64,000 nt of DNA from Paenibacillus odorifer (GCF_000758725.1 NZ_CP009428.1:6386001-6450000); one strand, 5' to 3'. Positions 25,583 to 35,221 are shown, counted from the stretch's first letter. Numbers and translations: made by a program. Notes: a model not told the origin generated them from the letters alone.

Positions 25583-26722
25583 CTATTTACGTATTAAACG
25601 GGAAGTACCACGTAAAGTTGCTAAATCTGGAGCGCCAATACCAAACATTGCTATTTTTAGCTCCAGCTCAACCTGTGCCAATGCAGCATCCAGCGCCTCT
25701 TCAGAATCGACAGCCGGCCCTAACAGATTGCGGCCAAAGCCTGCCAGATCAGCTCCAAGTGCCAGTGCTTTCGCTGCATCCACGCCATGTTTTAGTCCGC
25801 CGCTGCCAATCAAAGCGCCCTGCGGGGAAACTGCGCGCACCTCTGTGATACAATCAGCTGTTGGAGTACCCCAATCTGCGAAAGCCTCCGCCGCTGCCCG
25901 CCGTATAGGATCTACACTGCGGAACTTCTCCACCTGACTCCAGGATGTCCCGCCTGCACCCGCAACATCAATAAAAGCCGCACCTGCATTATAAAGACGT
26001 GCAGCTGCATCTCCATCAATGCCCCAGCCTACTTCTTTCACACCTACAGGGACTTCAAGTGCACGGCATACCTTCTCTATCTGGGATAGCAAAGAGGCAA
26101 AACCAGTGTTCCCTTCCGGTTGAAAGACCTCTTGCAGCCCATTCAGATGCAGTACAAGAAAATCAGCACCTGCGATATCCACAGCCCGGCGACATTCCTC
26201 AATCCCAAAACCATAGGACAGCTGTACAGCACCAATATTGGCGATAACCGGAATATCAGGTGCTTGATCCCGCACATAAAAGGTCGCCGTAAGCTCAGAG
26301 CGCTCCACTGCCGCCCGGACCGAGCCTACACCCAGCGCCCAACCACGACGCTGTGCAGCTGTGGCCAACCGGGCGTTAATCGCTCCTGTAGCTGCGCTGC
26401 CACCTGTCATCGAGCTGATGAGCAGCGGTGTACGCAGCTTGCGATCCAAAAACGTAGTCTGCAATGATATATCGTCAAAATTCAGCTCTGGAAGAGCATT
26501 ATGCTGAAATCTGTAATGTTCAAACCCTGTAGTCACACCGACGCCACCTACTTCTTCATTTAGGCAAAGGCGTACATGTTCAATTTTGCGTTCGCCTGTC
26601 TTCGATGTAGGCAATAAAGATCTTTTGTCAGAAGCCTCTACAGCCGGCAGGTCCTTGCCATGATCTGCGCCAGACTGCCTAGTCGCATCATATGGCACGG
26701 CCTCTTCTGGCGTATGATTCAT
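25583..26722 (-). CDS. fni: Type 2 isopentenyl-diphosphate delta-isomerase
   Basis: FMN- and NADPH-dependent enzyme interconverting IPP and DMAPP for isoprenoids such as undecaprenol and menaquinone. It has 379 aa with a TIM-barrel. Signatures are RKIEHVRLCL (substrate/FMN N-terminal loop), SSMTGGSAATGAINARLA, VIANIGAVQLSYG, the HLNGLQEVFQPEGN loop and GAGGTSWSQVEKFR. The N-terminus is about 40 residues longer than the minimal enzyme and looks unstructured. The start is well supported by AGGAGGA. Divergent from the PLD-like gene upstream. Confidence 0.94.
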   Translation of the reverse strand: MNHTPEEAVPYDATRQSGADHGKDLPAVEASDKRSLLPTSKTGERKIEHVRLCLNEEVGGVGVTTGFEHYRFQHNALPELNFDDISLQTTFLDRKLRTPLLISSMTGGSAATGAINARLATAAQRRGWALGVGSVRAAVERSELTATFYVRDQAPDIPVIANIGAVQLSYGFGIEECRRAVDIAGADFLVLHLNGLQEVFQPEGNTGFASLLSQIEKVCRALEVPVGVKEVGWGIDGDAAARLYNAGAAFIDVAGAGGTSWSQVEKFRSVDPIRRAAAEAFADWGTPTADCITEVRAVSPQGALIGSGGLKHGVDAAKALALGADLAGFGRNLLGPAVDSEEALDAALAQVELELKIAMFGIGAPDLATLRGTSRLIRK

Positions 26723-27005
26723 GCTGCGTTCCTCCTATTCCCAAACTCGATTTATTATAACATATCCCTACAGATGAATTTACAATATGAGGTTAGCGAT
26801 TACAATTCTCCGGCTTAGTAATCATTAATTTCATAAACTTCGTACTAATCGTTCAAACTCATTATAGCTAGCTGAATGTTATTTATTAATGTTAAGGATA
26901 TTTGGGCTGCTTCATTTCGCTCCACTAGGTGTTAATAGGTTGGTAATACACCGGAGCATCACAATCCTAAGGAAGTGCTCTGCAATAATTTCAGGAGGAA
27001 CTTCC

Positions 27006-28541
27006 ATGAATTCAGATCGTCAGCAACCCGTTCACCCCCATAAACCTAAAGATATAAACTACGCTCCCGGTTTAACTACGAAGAAACGTTCCACTTCACG
27101 CCGCCGTACACGGGTGTTATGGGCTTTCGTCATTCTACTCCTTTGGTTAACCGGCGTAATGATTTATCAGACGCACAAACCTCTACCCAGCGGTATTTCC
27201 TTTGAAAGCCCCATATACAAAACAAATCATGTATCCTTCTGGCACGACTTAACCTATTCGGACGGTACAGCCACGGGCACTCAAGAAAGTCAGATTCTTT
27301 CGAGGATTCTACAAATTATCGAGGAGTCCGATGAATTTTTGGTGATTGACCTCTTTCTTTTCAATGATTATACCCATAAAGATCAGTCATTTCCTCCAGT
27401 CAGTCGAATGTTGACGGACAAGCTTATTTTACAAAAAACTACTTATCCTGAGATGGAGATCGTCTTCATTACGGATGAGGTTAATACCAATTACAACTCT
27501 GCACCTAATCATCTCCTGGAAGAGATGAAGTCTGCAGGGATTAAAGTGATTATGACTGATGTAAATGCTCTACGCGATTCTACGCCTGCTTATTCTGCTG
27601 TCTGGCGTACCTTTATTCAATGGTTCGGACAGTCGGGCGAAGGCCGGATTCCGAATCTTATGGCCAGCGGCGGACCGGATATTACTGCTCGTTCTTATTT
27701 GAAGCTACTCAATGTAAAAGCTAATCACCGTAAGGTGGTTGTTAGTGAGAATAGCGCTCTAATCTCCTCAGGAAATATCCATGATGCCAGCGCCTATCAT
27801 TCCAATATCGCTCTGGAAGTACAAGGTCCAATTATTGCTGATATTCTCCAGACGGAACAGGCCGCGGTCAATCTTTCGGATGCAGGGCCATTGCTCACTT
27901 ATGAGCCGGATTTCACCAAGGATAAGGACCAGCACTCTGAAGAATCTATGGGAGTCCGCTATTTAACGGAAGGAAAGGTATATAAATATGCAAGACAAGC
28001 CCTCCAATCTGCACAGGAGGGTGACACCATTTGGATGGGTATGTTCTACCTTGCCGATGATGCAATTCTCGATGAATTGGTAGAAGCTACCGAACGAGGG
28101 GCTACGGTAAGATTGATACTGGACCCCAATCAGAACGCCTTCGGCCGTGATAAAATCGGCATTCCTAACCGTCCAGTTGCCATGAACCTGAACAAGCGCA
28201 CGAACGGAAAAATCTCTATTCGCTGGTACAACACGACCAAAGAACAATATCACTCGAAGCTGCTTTTCATTGCCAAACAGACTGGAAGTTCCATCATTCT
28301 TGGCGGTTCCACCAATTTCACGACACGCAATCTGGATGACTACAACCTGGAGAATAATCTGTGGGTATCTGTAAAACAAGATCAGCCTCTTTATGCCCAG
28401 ATGGAAGCCTACTTCAATCGACTGTGGAATAACGAGGACCATGAGTATACCCTACCTTTTGAGGCTTATCAGGGCGAAGTGACCTGGTTCAAATATATCC
28501 TGTTCCGGTTGCAGACCACCTTGGGCTTAACTACTTTTTAA
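27006..28541 (+). CDS. Membrane-anchored phospholipase D-like protein
   Basis: A 511-aa protein from the ATG at 27006, which has AGGAGGA at 6-nt spacing; a longer frame to 26889 lacks one. A basic, proline-rich N-terminus is followed by one membrane helix (about residues 37-55, VLWAFVILLLWLTGVMIY), so the catalytic part is likely outside. Two PLD-type repeats are present: NHRKVVVSENSALISSGN and YHSKLLFIAKQTGSSIILGGSTN. Both keep HxK but lack the usual aspartate of HxKxxxxD, so activity may be altered. It might act on phospholipids or phosphorylated polymers. It converges on cardiolipin synthase. Confidence 0.85.
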   Translation: MNSDRQQPVHPHKPKDINYAPGLTTKKRSTSRRRTRVLWAFVILLLWLTGVMIYQTHKPLPSGISFESPIYKTNHVSFWHDLTYSDGTATGTQESQILSRILQIIEESDEFLVIDLFLFNDYTHKDQSFPPVSRMLTDKLILQKTTYPEMEIVFITDEVNTNYNSAPNHLLEEMKSAGIKVIMTDVNALRDSTPAYSAVWRTFIQWFGQSGEGRIPNLMASGGPDITARSYLKLLNVKANHRKVVVSENSALISSGNIHDASAYHSNIALEVQGPIIADILQTEQAAVNLSDAGPLLTYEPDFTKDKDQHSEESMGVRYLTEGKVYKYARQALQSAQEGDTIWMGMFYLADDAILDELVEATERGATVRLILDPNQNAFGRDKIGIPNRPVAMNLNKRTNGKISIRWYNTTKEQYHSKLLFIAKQTGSSIILGGSTNFTTRNLDDYNLENNLWVSVKQDQPLYAQMEAYFNRLWNNEDHEYTLPFEAYQGEVTWFKYILFRLQTTLGLTTF

Positions 28542-28545
28542 AGCA

Positions 28546-28590
28546 AAAACCACCGCAGATGAGGCAAAACACCCTCTGCGGTGGTTTTTG
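28546..28590. terminator. Bidirectional terminator between PLD-like gene and cls
   Basis: AAAAACCACCGCAG and CTGCGGTGGTTTTT form a 14-bp perfect stem with A- and T-runs on both sides, serving both convergent genes. Confidence 0.92.
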
Positions 28591-28591
28591 G

Positions 28592-30100
28592 TTATAGTAA
28601 CGGCGACATAAGTCGAGCAGCAGATTCCAGTATACGGATCACCATACGCTTATTCATAAATTCCTCATGCTCAATTAAGCTGGTAGATAATAAATCCCGC
28701 TCAAAATCAGCCACAATACGAGCAACACTCTCCGTCTGAATTAGTAATGCATTCACTTCAAAGTTAAGGTGGAAGCTGCGCATATCCATATTGGCCGTAC
28801 CGATTGTTGCTATTTCACCATCGACGATAAGCAGCTTAGAGTGGATAAATCCCTTTTCATATTCATAAATCTTCACGCCAGCTTCCAGCAACGCCGGGAA
28901 ATAAGAATGTGAAGCCAGAAAAGGAATCCATTTATCCGGCTTAGCCGGGAATAACAATCGCACATCTAAACCAGAAATAGCGGCTACACGCAGTGCAGTT
29001 AAGATGTCCTCATCAGGAATAAAATATGGACTGGCAATCCACACCGATTTCTCGGCAGAAGTGATCATGGAGAAGAAAATGTTTTTGAGCGCACGACGTT
29101 CGTTATCCGGTCCGCTAGCAATAATCTGTACGGCTCCATCACCTGTCATAAAGCGAAGTTGTGGAGTGAGGTAGTCTTGCTCCAGTATTTTTTCACCCGT
29201 AGTGTGCATCCAATCTTGCAGGAAAATAATTTGCATCGTCCGTACCGCTTCGCCTCTAACCAACATATGTGTGTCACGCCAAAATCCATAAGTCTTACTG
29301 CGGCTTAAATATTCATCGCCTACATTGAGACCACCCATGAATCCGACATCTCCGTCGATCACAACAATTTTACGGTGATTCCGGTAATTCACACGGCTGG
29401 AAAAAAAGGATGTTGAATTTCCGTAAGAAGCCACCTGAACTCCGGCGTCACTCATTTCCTTCAAAAAAGCTTTGGAAAGCTGAAAACTGCCAACGGCATC
29501 ATACATAAATCTGACTGCAACACCGGCACGAGCTTTATCGATCAGAATTTGTTTAATGCGTGTTCCAATGTGGTCCGCCCGGAAGATGTAATACTCCATA
29601 TGAATGTGATGCTTAGCTTGACGGAGCTCCAACAATAACGTACCAAACGTCTCTTCACCATTAGTGAGGATACGAGTTTCTGATGCAAAGGATATAGGAG
29701 TACGTGCTAAAGTCTTGGATAACAGCAACAGTTTTTGGCGCGAGGGATCAAAGACTGACCAATCTTGGTGCGTACGTAAAGCGTCATTCTCAATTCTTTC
29801 GTAGGCCATAAGGTCTCTTTGTGCCTTTTTATCATATTTACGGCGTTTGAACACATTTTGCCCAAATAGAAAATAGAAGACCAGTCCCAGCACCGGGATC
29901 AACGCAAGCAATAAGATCCATGACATTGTTGTAGAAGGATTACGGTTCTCCATAAAAATAGCCAAGCTAATCGAAATAACTGTCAGAGTGGAGAAGATAC
30001 TAATAATCGTTCCCGCAGTACTCCCAAAAATGCCGAAACCAAAATAATAAAATGCTATGAATGCCCCAATGATAATTATAGATTGAAGTCCTCTTCTCAT
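28592..30100 (-). CDS. cls: Cardiolipin synthase
   Basis: Membrane enzyme condensing two phosphatidylglycerols to cardiolipin. It has 502 aa. Two N-terminal membrane helices (about residues 6-26 and 32-52, with a PLDc_N domain ending near the RNPSTTMSWILLLALIPVLGLVFYFLFG segment) precede two complete HKD motifs, HRKIVVIDGDVGFMGGLNVG and HSKLLIVDGEIATIGTANMD. An AAGGTAGG site precedes the ATG. Confidence 0.95.
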   Translation of the reverse strand: MRRGLQSIIIIGAFIAFYYFGFGIFGSTAGTIISIFSTLTVISISLAIFMENRNPSTTMSWILLLALIPVLGLVFYFLFGQNVFKRRKYDKKAQRDLMAYERIENDALRTHQDWSVFDPSRQKLLLLSKTLARTPISFASETRILTNGEETFGTLLLELRQAKHHIHMEYYIFRADHIGTRIKQILIDKARAGVAVRFMYDAVGSFQLSKAFLKEMSDAGVQVASYGNSTSFFSSRVNYRNHRKIVVIDGDVGFMGGLNVGDEYLSRSKTYGFWRDTHMLVRGEAVRTMQIIFLQDWMHTTGEKILEQDYLTPQLRFMTGDGAVQIIASGPDNERRALKNIFFSMITSAEKSVWIASPYFIPDEDILTALRVAAISGLDVRLLFPAKPDKWIPFLASHSYFPALLEAGVKIYEYEKGFIHSKLLIVDGEIATIGTANMDMRSFHLNFEVNALLIQTESVARIVADFERDLLSTSLIEHEEFMNKRMVIRILESAARLMSPLL

Positions 30101-30239
30101 ACTCTACCTACCTTCTTATTCATACAAGCAACACGAAATTGACACATTTTATATATTACATGAAGAACCCTTTTCTTCCTAGCTAATTACTGTGCAAAAG
30201 TCTATTTACGACAAAACTGTAACCCTTCTGTTCCGATAT

Positions 30240-30268
30240 TTGTATTGCCTGGTTGGATGGAATATAAT
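30240..30268 (+). promoter_or_regulatory. Predicted promoter of the TetR-RND unit
   Basis: TTGTAT (30240-30245) and TATAAT (30263-30268) with 17-bp spacing; the start point would be near 30275. Confidence 0.6.
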
Positions 30269-30272
30269 AATT

Positions 30273-30288
30273 TTGACCAACTAGTCAA
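30273..30288 (+). promoter_or_regulatory. TetR-type operator overlapping the start point
   Basis: The palindrome TTGAC-CAACTA-GTCAA lies on the predicted transcription start of the TetR gene. Its form resembles operators of Bacillus TetR repressors, so autoregulation is likely. Confidence 0.6.
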
Positions 30289-30327
30289 TTATAGAACCCA
30301 GTAGTCAGAAAGGAGGTTAATCCTTTA

Positions 30328-31245
30328 ATGAATGATAAAACTATTGACAAGCAGGAACAAATTATTAAGATCGCCATGCAGTTATTCGCTGTGAAAGGCT
30401 CCTCGTCCACATCCATGCAAGAGATCGCTGAATTATGTGGGATTTCGAAGGGCAGTTTGTATCTGGTATTTAAATCAAAAGAAGAACTGGAGCGCAGTAT
30501 CTTCCTTTATTGTTATCGGATGATTCGTGATCCCTTGTTACGTGAAGAACAGGAAACCCGACGAACACCACGTGAGAAGCTTAGGAATCAGATAGAAATT
30601 CTGCTAAGTCACGTGTACGAATTGCGCGAGTTCTTGCAGCGTCAAATTCAGGAGGTTGCGGGCAAAGGATTTGATACTGAAGTCCCGGACTGGCTGCGGA
30701 GAAACAACGCTTCCTTCTTAAGATGGTTCCAGGTGAAGATGGAGTTGCTCTATGGAAAAGACGTCGTTCCCTATACCGGAGATTTATGTATGATCGGACA
30801 TGGTCTCATCAAGTCTTATATTGCGGTTATTTTTCGTAAGGATACGCAGGTACCCATTGCCGATATGGCAGATCATCTAATGAATCTAATGGATATGATT
30901 GTGTCTGGCTTACTCACTAGTAAACAGGTTCCACTAATCAACTCTGCTACTTTAGCGAACTGGATGGCGGAGAATGAGGAGAATAAACGAAAGAATCCAT
31001 TACAGCTCATTAAAGAAATGAAGACTGTGGTCAGTAAATTAAATAGTATAGAATCCGAAGAAGCAGCCGATCTGCTGGAATCGCTCAATATTCTGGAAGG
31101 TGAAGTGCTTATACCTCACCCACGAAAAGCAATCATTCAGGGGATGCTGTCCAACCTCCAATCCTGCTCTGAGCTCACAGCAGAATTAGAAGAGCTGAGG
31201 AAGCTAATTGCCTCAATTCCGCACAATTCATGTGTATTTCGTTAA
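30328..31245 (+). CDS. TetR/AcrR family regulator
   Basis: A 305-aa transcription factor. The N-terminal helix-turn-helix domain (about residues 10-56) has the family pattern IIKIAMQLFAVKGSSSTSMQEIAELCGISKGSLYLVFKSKEEL. The ligand-binding C-terminal part is longer than the usual 190-210 aa; the extra roughly 90 residues form a Glu/Lys/Leu-rich helical extension. GGAGG precedes the ATG. It lies 115 bp upstream of the RND pump on the same strand, a layout like yerO-swrC of B. subtilis, so it probably controls that pump. Confidence 0.9.
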   Translation: MNDKTIDKQEQIIKIAMQLFAVKGSSSTSMQEIAELCGISKGSLYLVFKSKEELERSIFLYCYRMIRDPLLREEQETRRTPREKLRNQIEILLSHVYELREFLQRQIQEVAGKGFDTEVPDWLRRNNASFLRWFQVKMELLYGKDVVPYTGDLCMIGHGLIKSYIAVIFRKDTQVPIADMADHLMNLMDMIVSGLLTSKQVPLINSATLANWMAENEENKRKNPLQLIKEMKTVVSKLNSIESEEAADLLESLNILEGEVLIPHPRKAIIQGMLSNLQSCSELTAELEELRKLIASIPHNSCVFR

Positions 31246-31360
31246 TTGACTCTAAGAAGAGTTCGGTAGAGAGAAAGTCATGGATAGTGAGTATTATGAA
31301 TTTTTATAATGGCGCCTTATTTCGTAAAGAAAAGGGCCGAGAGGAGCAGAAACGAAACTT

Positions 31361-34300
31361 ATGAAAAGCTTAATTAATTTCTCGCTCAGGAACAAATTTG
31401 CCATTTGGCTTCTGACGATAATTATTGTGTTTGCCGGTTTATATAGCGGACTGACGATGAAGCAAGAAACCTTGCCTAATATTAGTATACCCTATCTTAG
31501 CGTAACAACCATTTATCCGGGGGCCGCACCAGAAGGCGTCGTTAATGATGTCAGCAAACCGTTGGAGCAAAAGCTCCGCAATGTGGATGGTGTAAAGACG
31601 ATCACCTCCACTTCTCTGGAGAATGCCTCCAGTATCCAAATTGAATTCGATTACGGAACAAATCTGGATAATGCTACAGCAGCAGTGCGCGAATCGCTAA
31701 ATGAGGTCTCATTGCCAGACAATGTGCAGAAGCCTTCCATTTCCCGTTTTAGCCTTAGCTCAATGCCTGTCGTTTCGCTCAGTCTTTCCAATGGAGATAC
31801 CCAGGACCTTGAGGAATTGACACGTATTGCTGAGAACGATATTCGCCCAGCCCTAGAGGATGTTGAGGGTGTGGCTTCTATTCAAATCTCTGGTCAATAC
31901 GTCAAAGAAGTATCACTTAAATTCAATCAAGATAAGCTCAGCCAATATGGACTGACTGAAGATACCGTTAAAGGTATCATTCAAGGCTCTTCCCTCCGTG
32001 TTCCACTAGGACTATTCGAGATGGACAAGGCTCAAAAGGCAGTTGTCGTGGACGGCAACATCACTACCGTTGAAGATCTTAAAAATGTGACCATACCGGT
32101 AATGCCAACTGGCGCTAACGCTGCAGGTGCTGCAGGTGCTGGAGCTACCGGCGCTGGTGCTGCTAACGGAGCTGCTGGTGCAGGTGCTGGAAATGCTGCT
32201 CCTGGCGGAGCTGCAAGTATGGGACTTCCAACCGTGAAGCTCGGAGAGTTGGCCACGATTGAGGTTGTGGGGAATTCCGAATCCATCTCCCGTACAAATG
32301 GTAAAGAATCGATCGGTATTCAGATTGTCAAAGCCAATGATGCCAACACTGTTGATGTTGTAAATGGCGTTAAAGACAAAACTGAAGAATTAAAAGCACA
32401 ATATAAAGGCATTGACCTTACTGTTCTGCTTGACCAAGGTAAGCCCATTGAGGACTCCGTAAATACGATGTTGTCCAAAGCTGTGTTTGGTGCCTTATTC
32501 GCAGTAATTATCATTTTGGTGTTCCTGCGGAATATTCGTTCGACGATTATTTCTATCATCTCTATTCCATTATCCCTGCTGATTGCAGTGCTGTGTCTGC
32601 GGCAGATGAACATTACGCTTAATATGATGACACTTGGAGCGATGACGGTCGCGATCGGGCGGGTAGTCGATGACTCGATTGTAGTTATAGAGAACATATA
32701 TCGACGGCTCTCCTTATCTGGTGAGAAACTGAAGGGCAGAGAATTAATCAGTGCAGCCACGCGTGAAATGTTCGTGCCTATCATGTCCTCTACAATTGTA
32801 ACCATCGCGGTGTTCTTACCACTTGCTTTGGTTAGTGGTATGGTTGGTGAGCTGTTCTTGCCTTTCGCTCTAACCATGGTCTTCGCCCTGCTCGCTTCAT
32901 TAGTAGTTGCGATTACCCTAGTTCCTGCAATGGCTCACTCGTTGTTCCGTAATGGATTGAAAGGTAAAAAAACTCACAGCGAGAAACCAGACAAACTTTC
33001 TGCTGGTTATCAAAAGATTCTGAACTGGTGTCTTTCTCATAAACTCGTTACGTTTGGAGTTGCCGTTCTTCTCCTTGCGGGCAGCTTATTCTTAATCAAG
33101 CCTATTGGTGTAAGCTTCATGCCATCCCAAGAGGATAAAACTGTAATGCTTACTTATTCACCAAAGGCTGGACAACGGATTGAGGAAGTTCAAGAACAAG
33201 GTCTGAAAGCTGAAAAATACATTTTAGCGCAGAAGCATATAGACAAAATGCAATATTCCATCGGCGGTGGAAGCCCGATGGGTATGGGTGGATCCAGCAA
33301 TTCAGGACTATTTTTCATCGTTTATGATAGTGATACTCCTGATTTCGAAGCTGTTAAAGAGAAACTTATTGAAGGTTTGACCGCAGAAGTGCCAGATGGT
33401 GTATGGGGTGACATGTCCGCTCTGATGAGTGGAGGTATGGGTGGAAGCACTCTAACCGTGAATGTATTCGGAGATGAACTGGATCAGCTGAAGCCGGTCG
33501 CGGATGAGATTGCCTCAATCGTACAGGCTGACACCACTAATTTCAAAGACGCGGAAACAAGTCTCAAAGAAGCATACGATCAATATACGATTGTAGCGGA
33601 TCAACAGAAGCTTAGCTCCCTTGGACTTACAGCCGGACAAATTGCGATGAAGCTGAGTCCAGCAGGCACGCGTCCAGTGCTCACAGAAGTAGAATTGGAC
33701 GGCAAGAACTACAAAGTCTATATCGAAACAGATAAAGAAACGTACAAGAGCATTAAAGAAATGGAAGAGGCTACTTTGACATCGCCACTAGGCATCTCCG
33801 TGCCAATCGGGCAAGTCGCTAAAATTGAAAATGGCTCCTCCCCTGACTCGATTACTCGTATGGACGGTAAAATGAAGGTAGATGTTACTGCCGAAATTAT
33901 TTCGAGTGACGTGAATAGCGCTTCGAACAGCGTGAAAGAAAAAGTAGATGCTATGGAATTGCCTGATGGTGTAACTGTTACCTTCGGCGGTGTAACCGAG
34001 CAGATCAATGATACGTTTGGTCAATTAGGAATTGCTATGGCGGCCGCTATTGCCATCGTATACTTCGTGCTTGTGGTTACATTTGGCGGTGGATTAGCAC
34101 CATTCGCTATCCTGTTCTCACTTCCTTTCACAGTGATTGGGGTACTCGTTGCCTTGCTGATCGCTGGGGAAACCTTAAACGTGTCCTCGCTCATGGGTGC
34201 GCTGATGTTGATTGGTATCGTAGTAACGAATGCGATTGTCCTCATCGACCGCGTTATTCATAAGGAAAAAGAAGGACTCACTACGCGTCAAGCCTTGCTT

Positions 34301-34528
34301 GAAGCAGGTGGCACACGTTTACGTCCAATCCTGATGACTGCCCTTGCAACGATTGGTGCATTGCTGCCATTGGTTACTGGACTTGAAAATAGTGCAGGAA
34401 TTATCTCTAAGGGGCTCGGCGTGACCGTAATCGGTGGTTTGGTCAGTTCCACGCTGCTGACACTTGTAGTAGTGCCAGTCGTGTATGAATTCCTGATGAA
34501 ATTCCGCAGCAAAAAGGTAATTGATTAG
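31361..34528 (+). CDS. RND family efflux transporter, SwrC/AcrB-like
   Basis: A 1055-aa proton-driven exporter with the two-repeat RND layout: TM1 near residues 11-29, a large extracellular loop, six helices (about 370-540), a second loop, then five helices (about 880-1045). The proton-relay aspartates are in GRVVDDSIVVIENIYRR. In B. subtilis the relative SwrC exports surfactin. A Gly/Ala-rich low-complexity insert at about residues 247-286 interrupts the first porter loop. A short glycine/methionine stretch (GGGSPMGMGGSSNSG) lies in the second. No membrane-fusion partner is nearby, as is usual for single-component Gram-positive RND pumps. Confidence 0.93.
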   Translation: MKSLINFSLRNKFAIWLLTIIIVFAGLYSGLTMKQETLPNISIPYLSVTTIYPGAAPEGVVNDVSKPLEQKLRNVDGVKTITSTSLENASSIQIEFDYGTNLDNATAAVRESLNEVSLPDNVQKPSISRFSLSSMPVVSLSLSNGDTQDLEELTRIAENDIRPALEDVEGVASIQISGQYVKEVSLKFNQDKLSQYGLTEDTVKGIIQGSSLRVPLGLFEMDKAQKAVVVDGNITTVEDLKNVTIPVMPTGANAAGAAGAGATGAGAANGAAGAGAGNAAPGGAASMGLPTVKLGELATIEVVGNSESISRTNGKESIGIQIVKANDANTVDVVNGVKDKTEELKAQYKGIDLTVLLDQGKPIEDSVNTMLSKAVFGALFAVIIILVFLRNIRSTIISIISIPLSLLIAVLCLRQMNITLNMMTLGAMTVAIGRVVDDSIVVIENIYRRLSLSGEKLKGRELISAATREMFVPIMSSTIVTIAVFLPLALVSGMVGELFLPFALTMVFALLASLVVAITLVPAMAHSLFRNGLKGKKTHSEKPDKLSAGYQKILNWCLSHKLVTFGVAVLLLAGSLFLIKPIGVSFMPSQEDKTVMLTYSPKAGQRIEEVQEQGLKAEKYILAQKHIDKMQYSIGGGSPMGMGGSSNSGLFFIVYDSDTPDFEAVKEKLIEGLTAEVPDGVWGDMSALMSGGMGGSTLTVNVFGDELDQLKPVADEIASIVQADTTNFKDAETSLKEAYDQYTIVADQQKLSSLGLTAGQIAMKLSPAGTRPVLTEVELDGKNYKVYIETDKETYKSIKEMEEATLTSPLGISVPIGQVAKIENGSSPDSITRMDGKMKVDVTAEIISSDVNSASNSVKEKVDAMELPDGVTVTFGGVTEQINDTFGQLGIAMAAAIAIVYFVLVVTFGGGLAPFAILFSLPFTVIGVLVALLIAGETLNVSSLMGALMLIGIVVTNAIVLIDRVIHKEKEGLTTRQALLEAGGTRLRPILMTALATIGALLPLVTGLENSAGIISKGLGVTVIGGLVSSTLLTLVVVPVVYEFLMKFRSKKVID

Positions 34529-34563
34529 AACTATGATGTGAACAAGTAAATAGGCTCACACGA

Positions 34564-34616
34564 GAGGCTGTCTCCAAAGTAGTGAATTCTACTTATGAGG
34601 CAGCTTCTTTTTTTAG
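34564..34616 (+). terminator. Terminator of the RND gene
   Basis: GAGGCTGTCTC...GAGGCAGCTTC arms (two G-T pairs), with an inner AGTAG/CTACT stem, are followed by seven T on the plus strand. Confidence 0.85.
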
Positions 34617-34679
34617 AAAATAGGCTGTACATTGGATTCTCACTTTAGCAAATAGACTGTGCGCCACGCCTAGTGGTGT

Positions 34680-34915
34680 TCTATGCCATTAGGTTGAACG
34701 GTGTGTGGAGAGCGGTGGATGATGTGCGTTTGTGCGTAGCGGAGGGCGATATACCGTGAGCGCTGGATGATATACGAGGAGCGGTGAGCGGTGAACGATG
34801 TGCAATTTATGGTGGGTGTTTGCGATGTGTGGTATACGGCGGTGATCTGCGTTGGTCGTTTGGACGGCATACATTTGTGTTTACTGCGTTCTGTGTTTGT
34901 ACGATGTGCGGAGTG
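34680..34915. repeat. GT/GA-biased degenerate tract
   Basis: A roughly 235-bp stretch whose plus strand is dominated by G, T and A. It has recurring words such as GATGTGC, GGATGAT, GCGGTGAGCGGTGA and ATATAC. No ribosome site or coding pattern was found. It lies between the RND terminator and an inverted-repeat element. Confidence 0.5.
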
Positions 34916-34925
34916 GATCTTAAAC

Positions 34926-35063
34926 TAATTAGGGAAAAACTCCCTGAAAAAAGCTGATATTCGCTCTAAATGCACGAAATTAGGGAATTCCTCCCTGATA
35001 ATAAGGGGAATTTCTTTAATTACCATCGAAACAGCTAAACTTTAGGGAGCTTTTCCCTAATTA
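34926..35063. repeat. 138-bp inverted-repeat element (MITE-like)
   Basis: The ends are a 23-bp inverted repeat with two mismatches: the left arm is TAATTAGGGAAAA then A then CTCCCT, and the right arm is its near complement. An internal AATTAGGGAATTCCTCCCT near 34978-34996 is a third related copy. No coding capacity and no obvious target duplication. Confidence 0.7.
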
Positions 35064-35184
35064 ATAGTCTGATGACTGAAAATCCCAGAATTTCGGGGAG
35101 AAATTCCGCAATTATTGTATCGGTGCTTCAGTTAATCATCATTTAGTGCTTCACAACGATTCTTTTCCCCATGCTCAGCACGCA

Positions 35185-35215
35185 AAAGCCCGGCCTAATG
35201 GATAGGTCGGGCTTT
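35185..35215 (-). terminator. Terminator of the TorD-family gene
   Basis: AAAGCCCGGCCTA/TAGGTCGGGCTTT arms with a short loop; the 3' T-run on the minus strand is only about four bases. Confidence 0.75.
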
Positions 35216-35221
35216 CTAATA

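Noticed and set aside
26889..27005. 39-codon N-terminal extension of the PLD-like protein
   Set aside because: The ATG at 27006 has a strong AGGAGGA site and the upstream codons have none.
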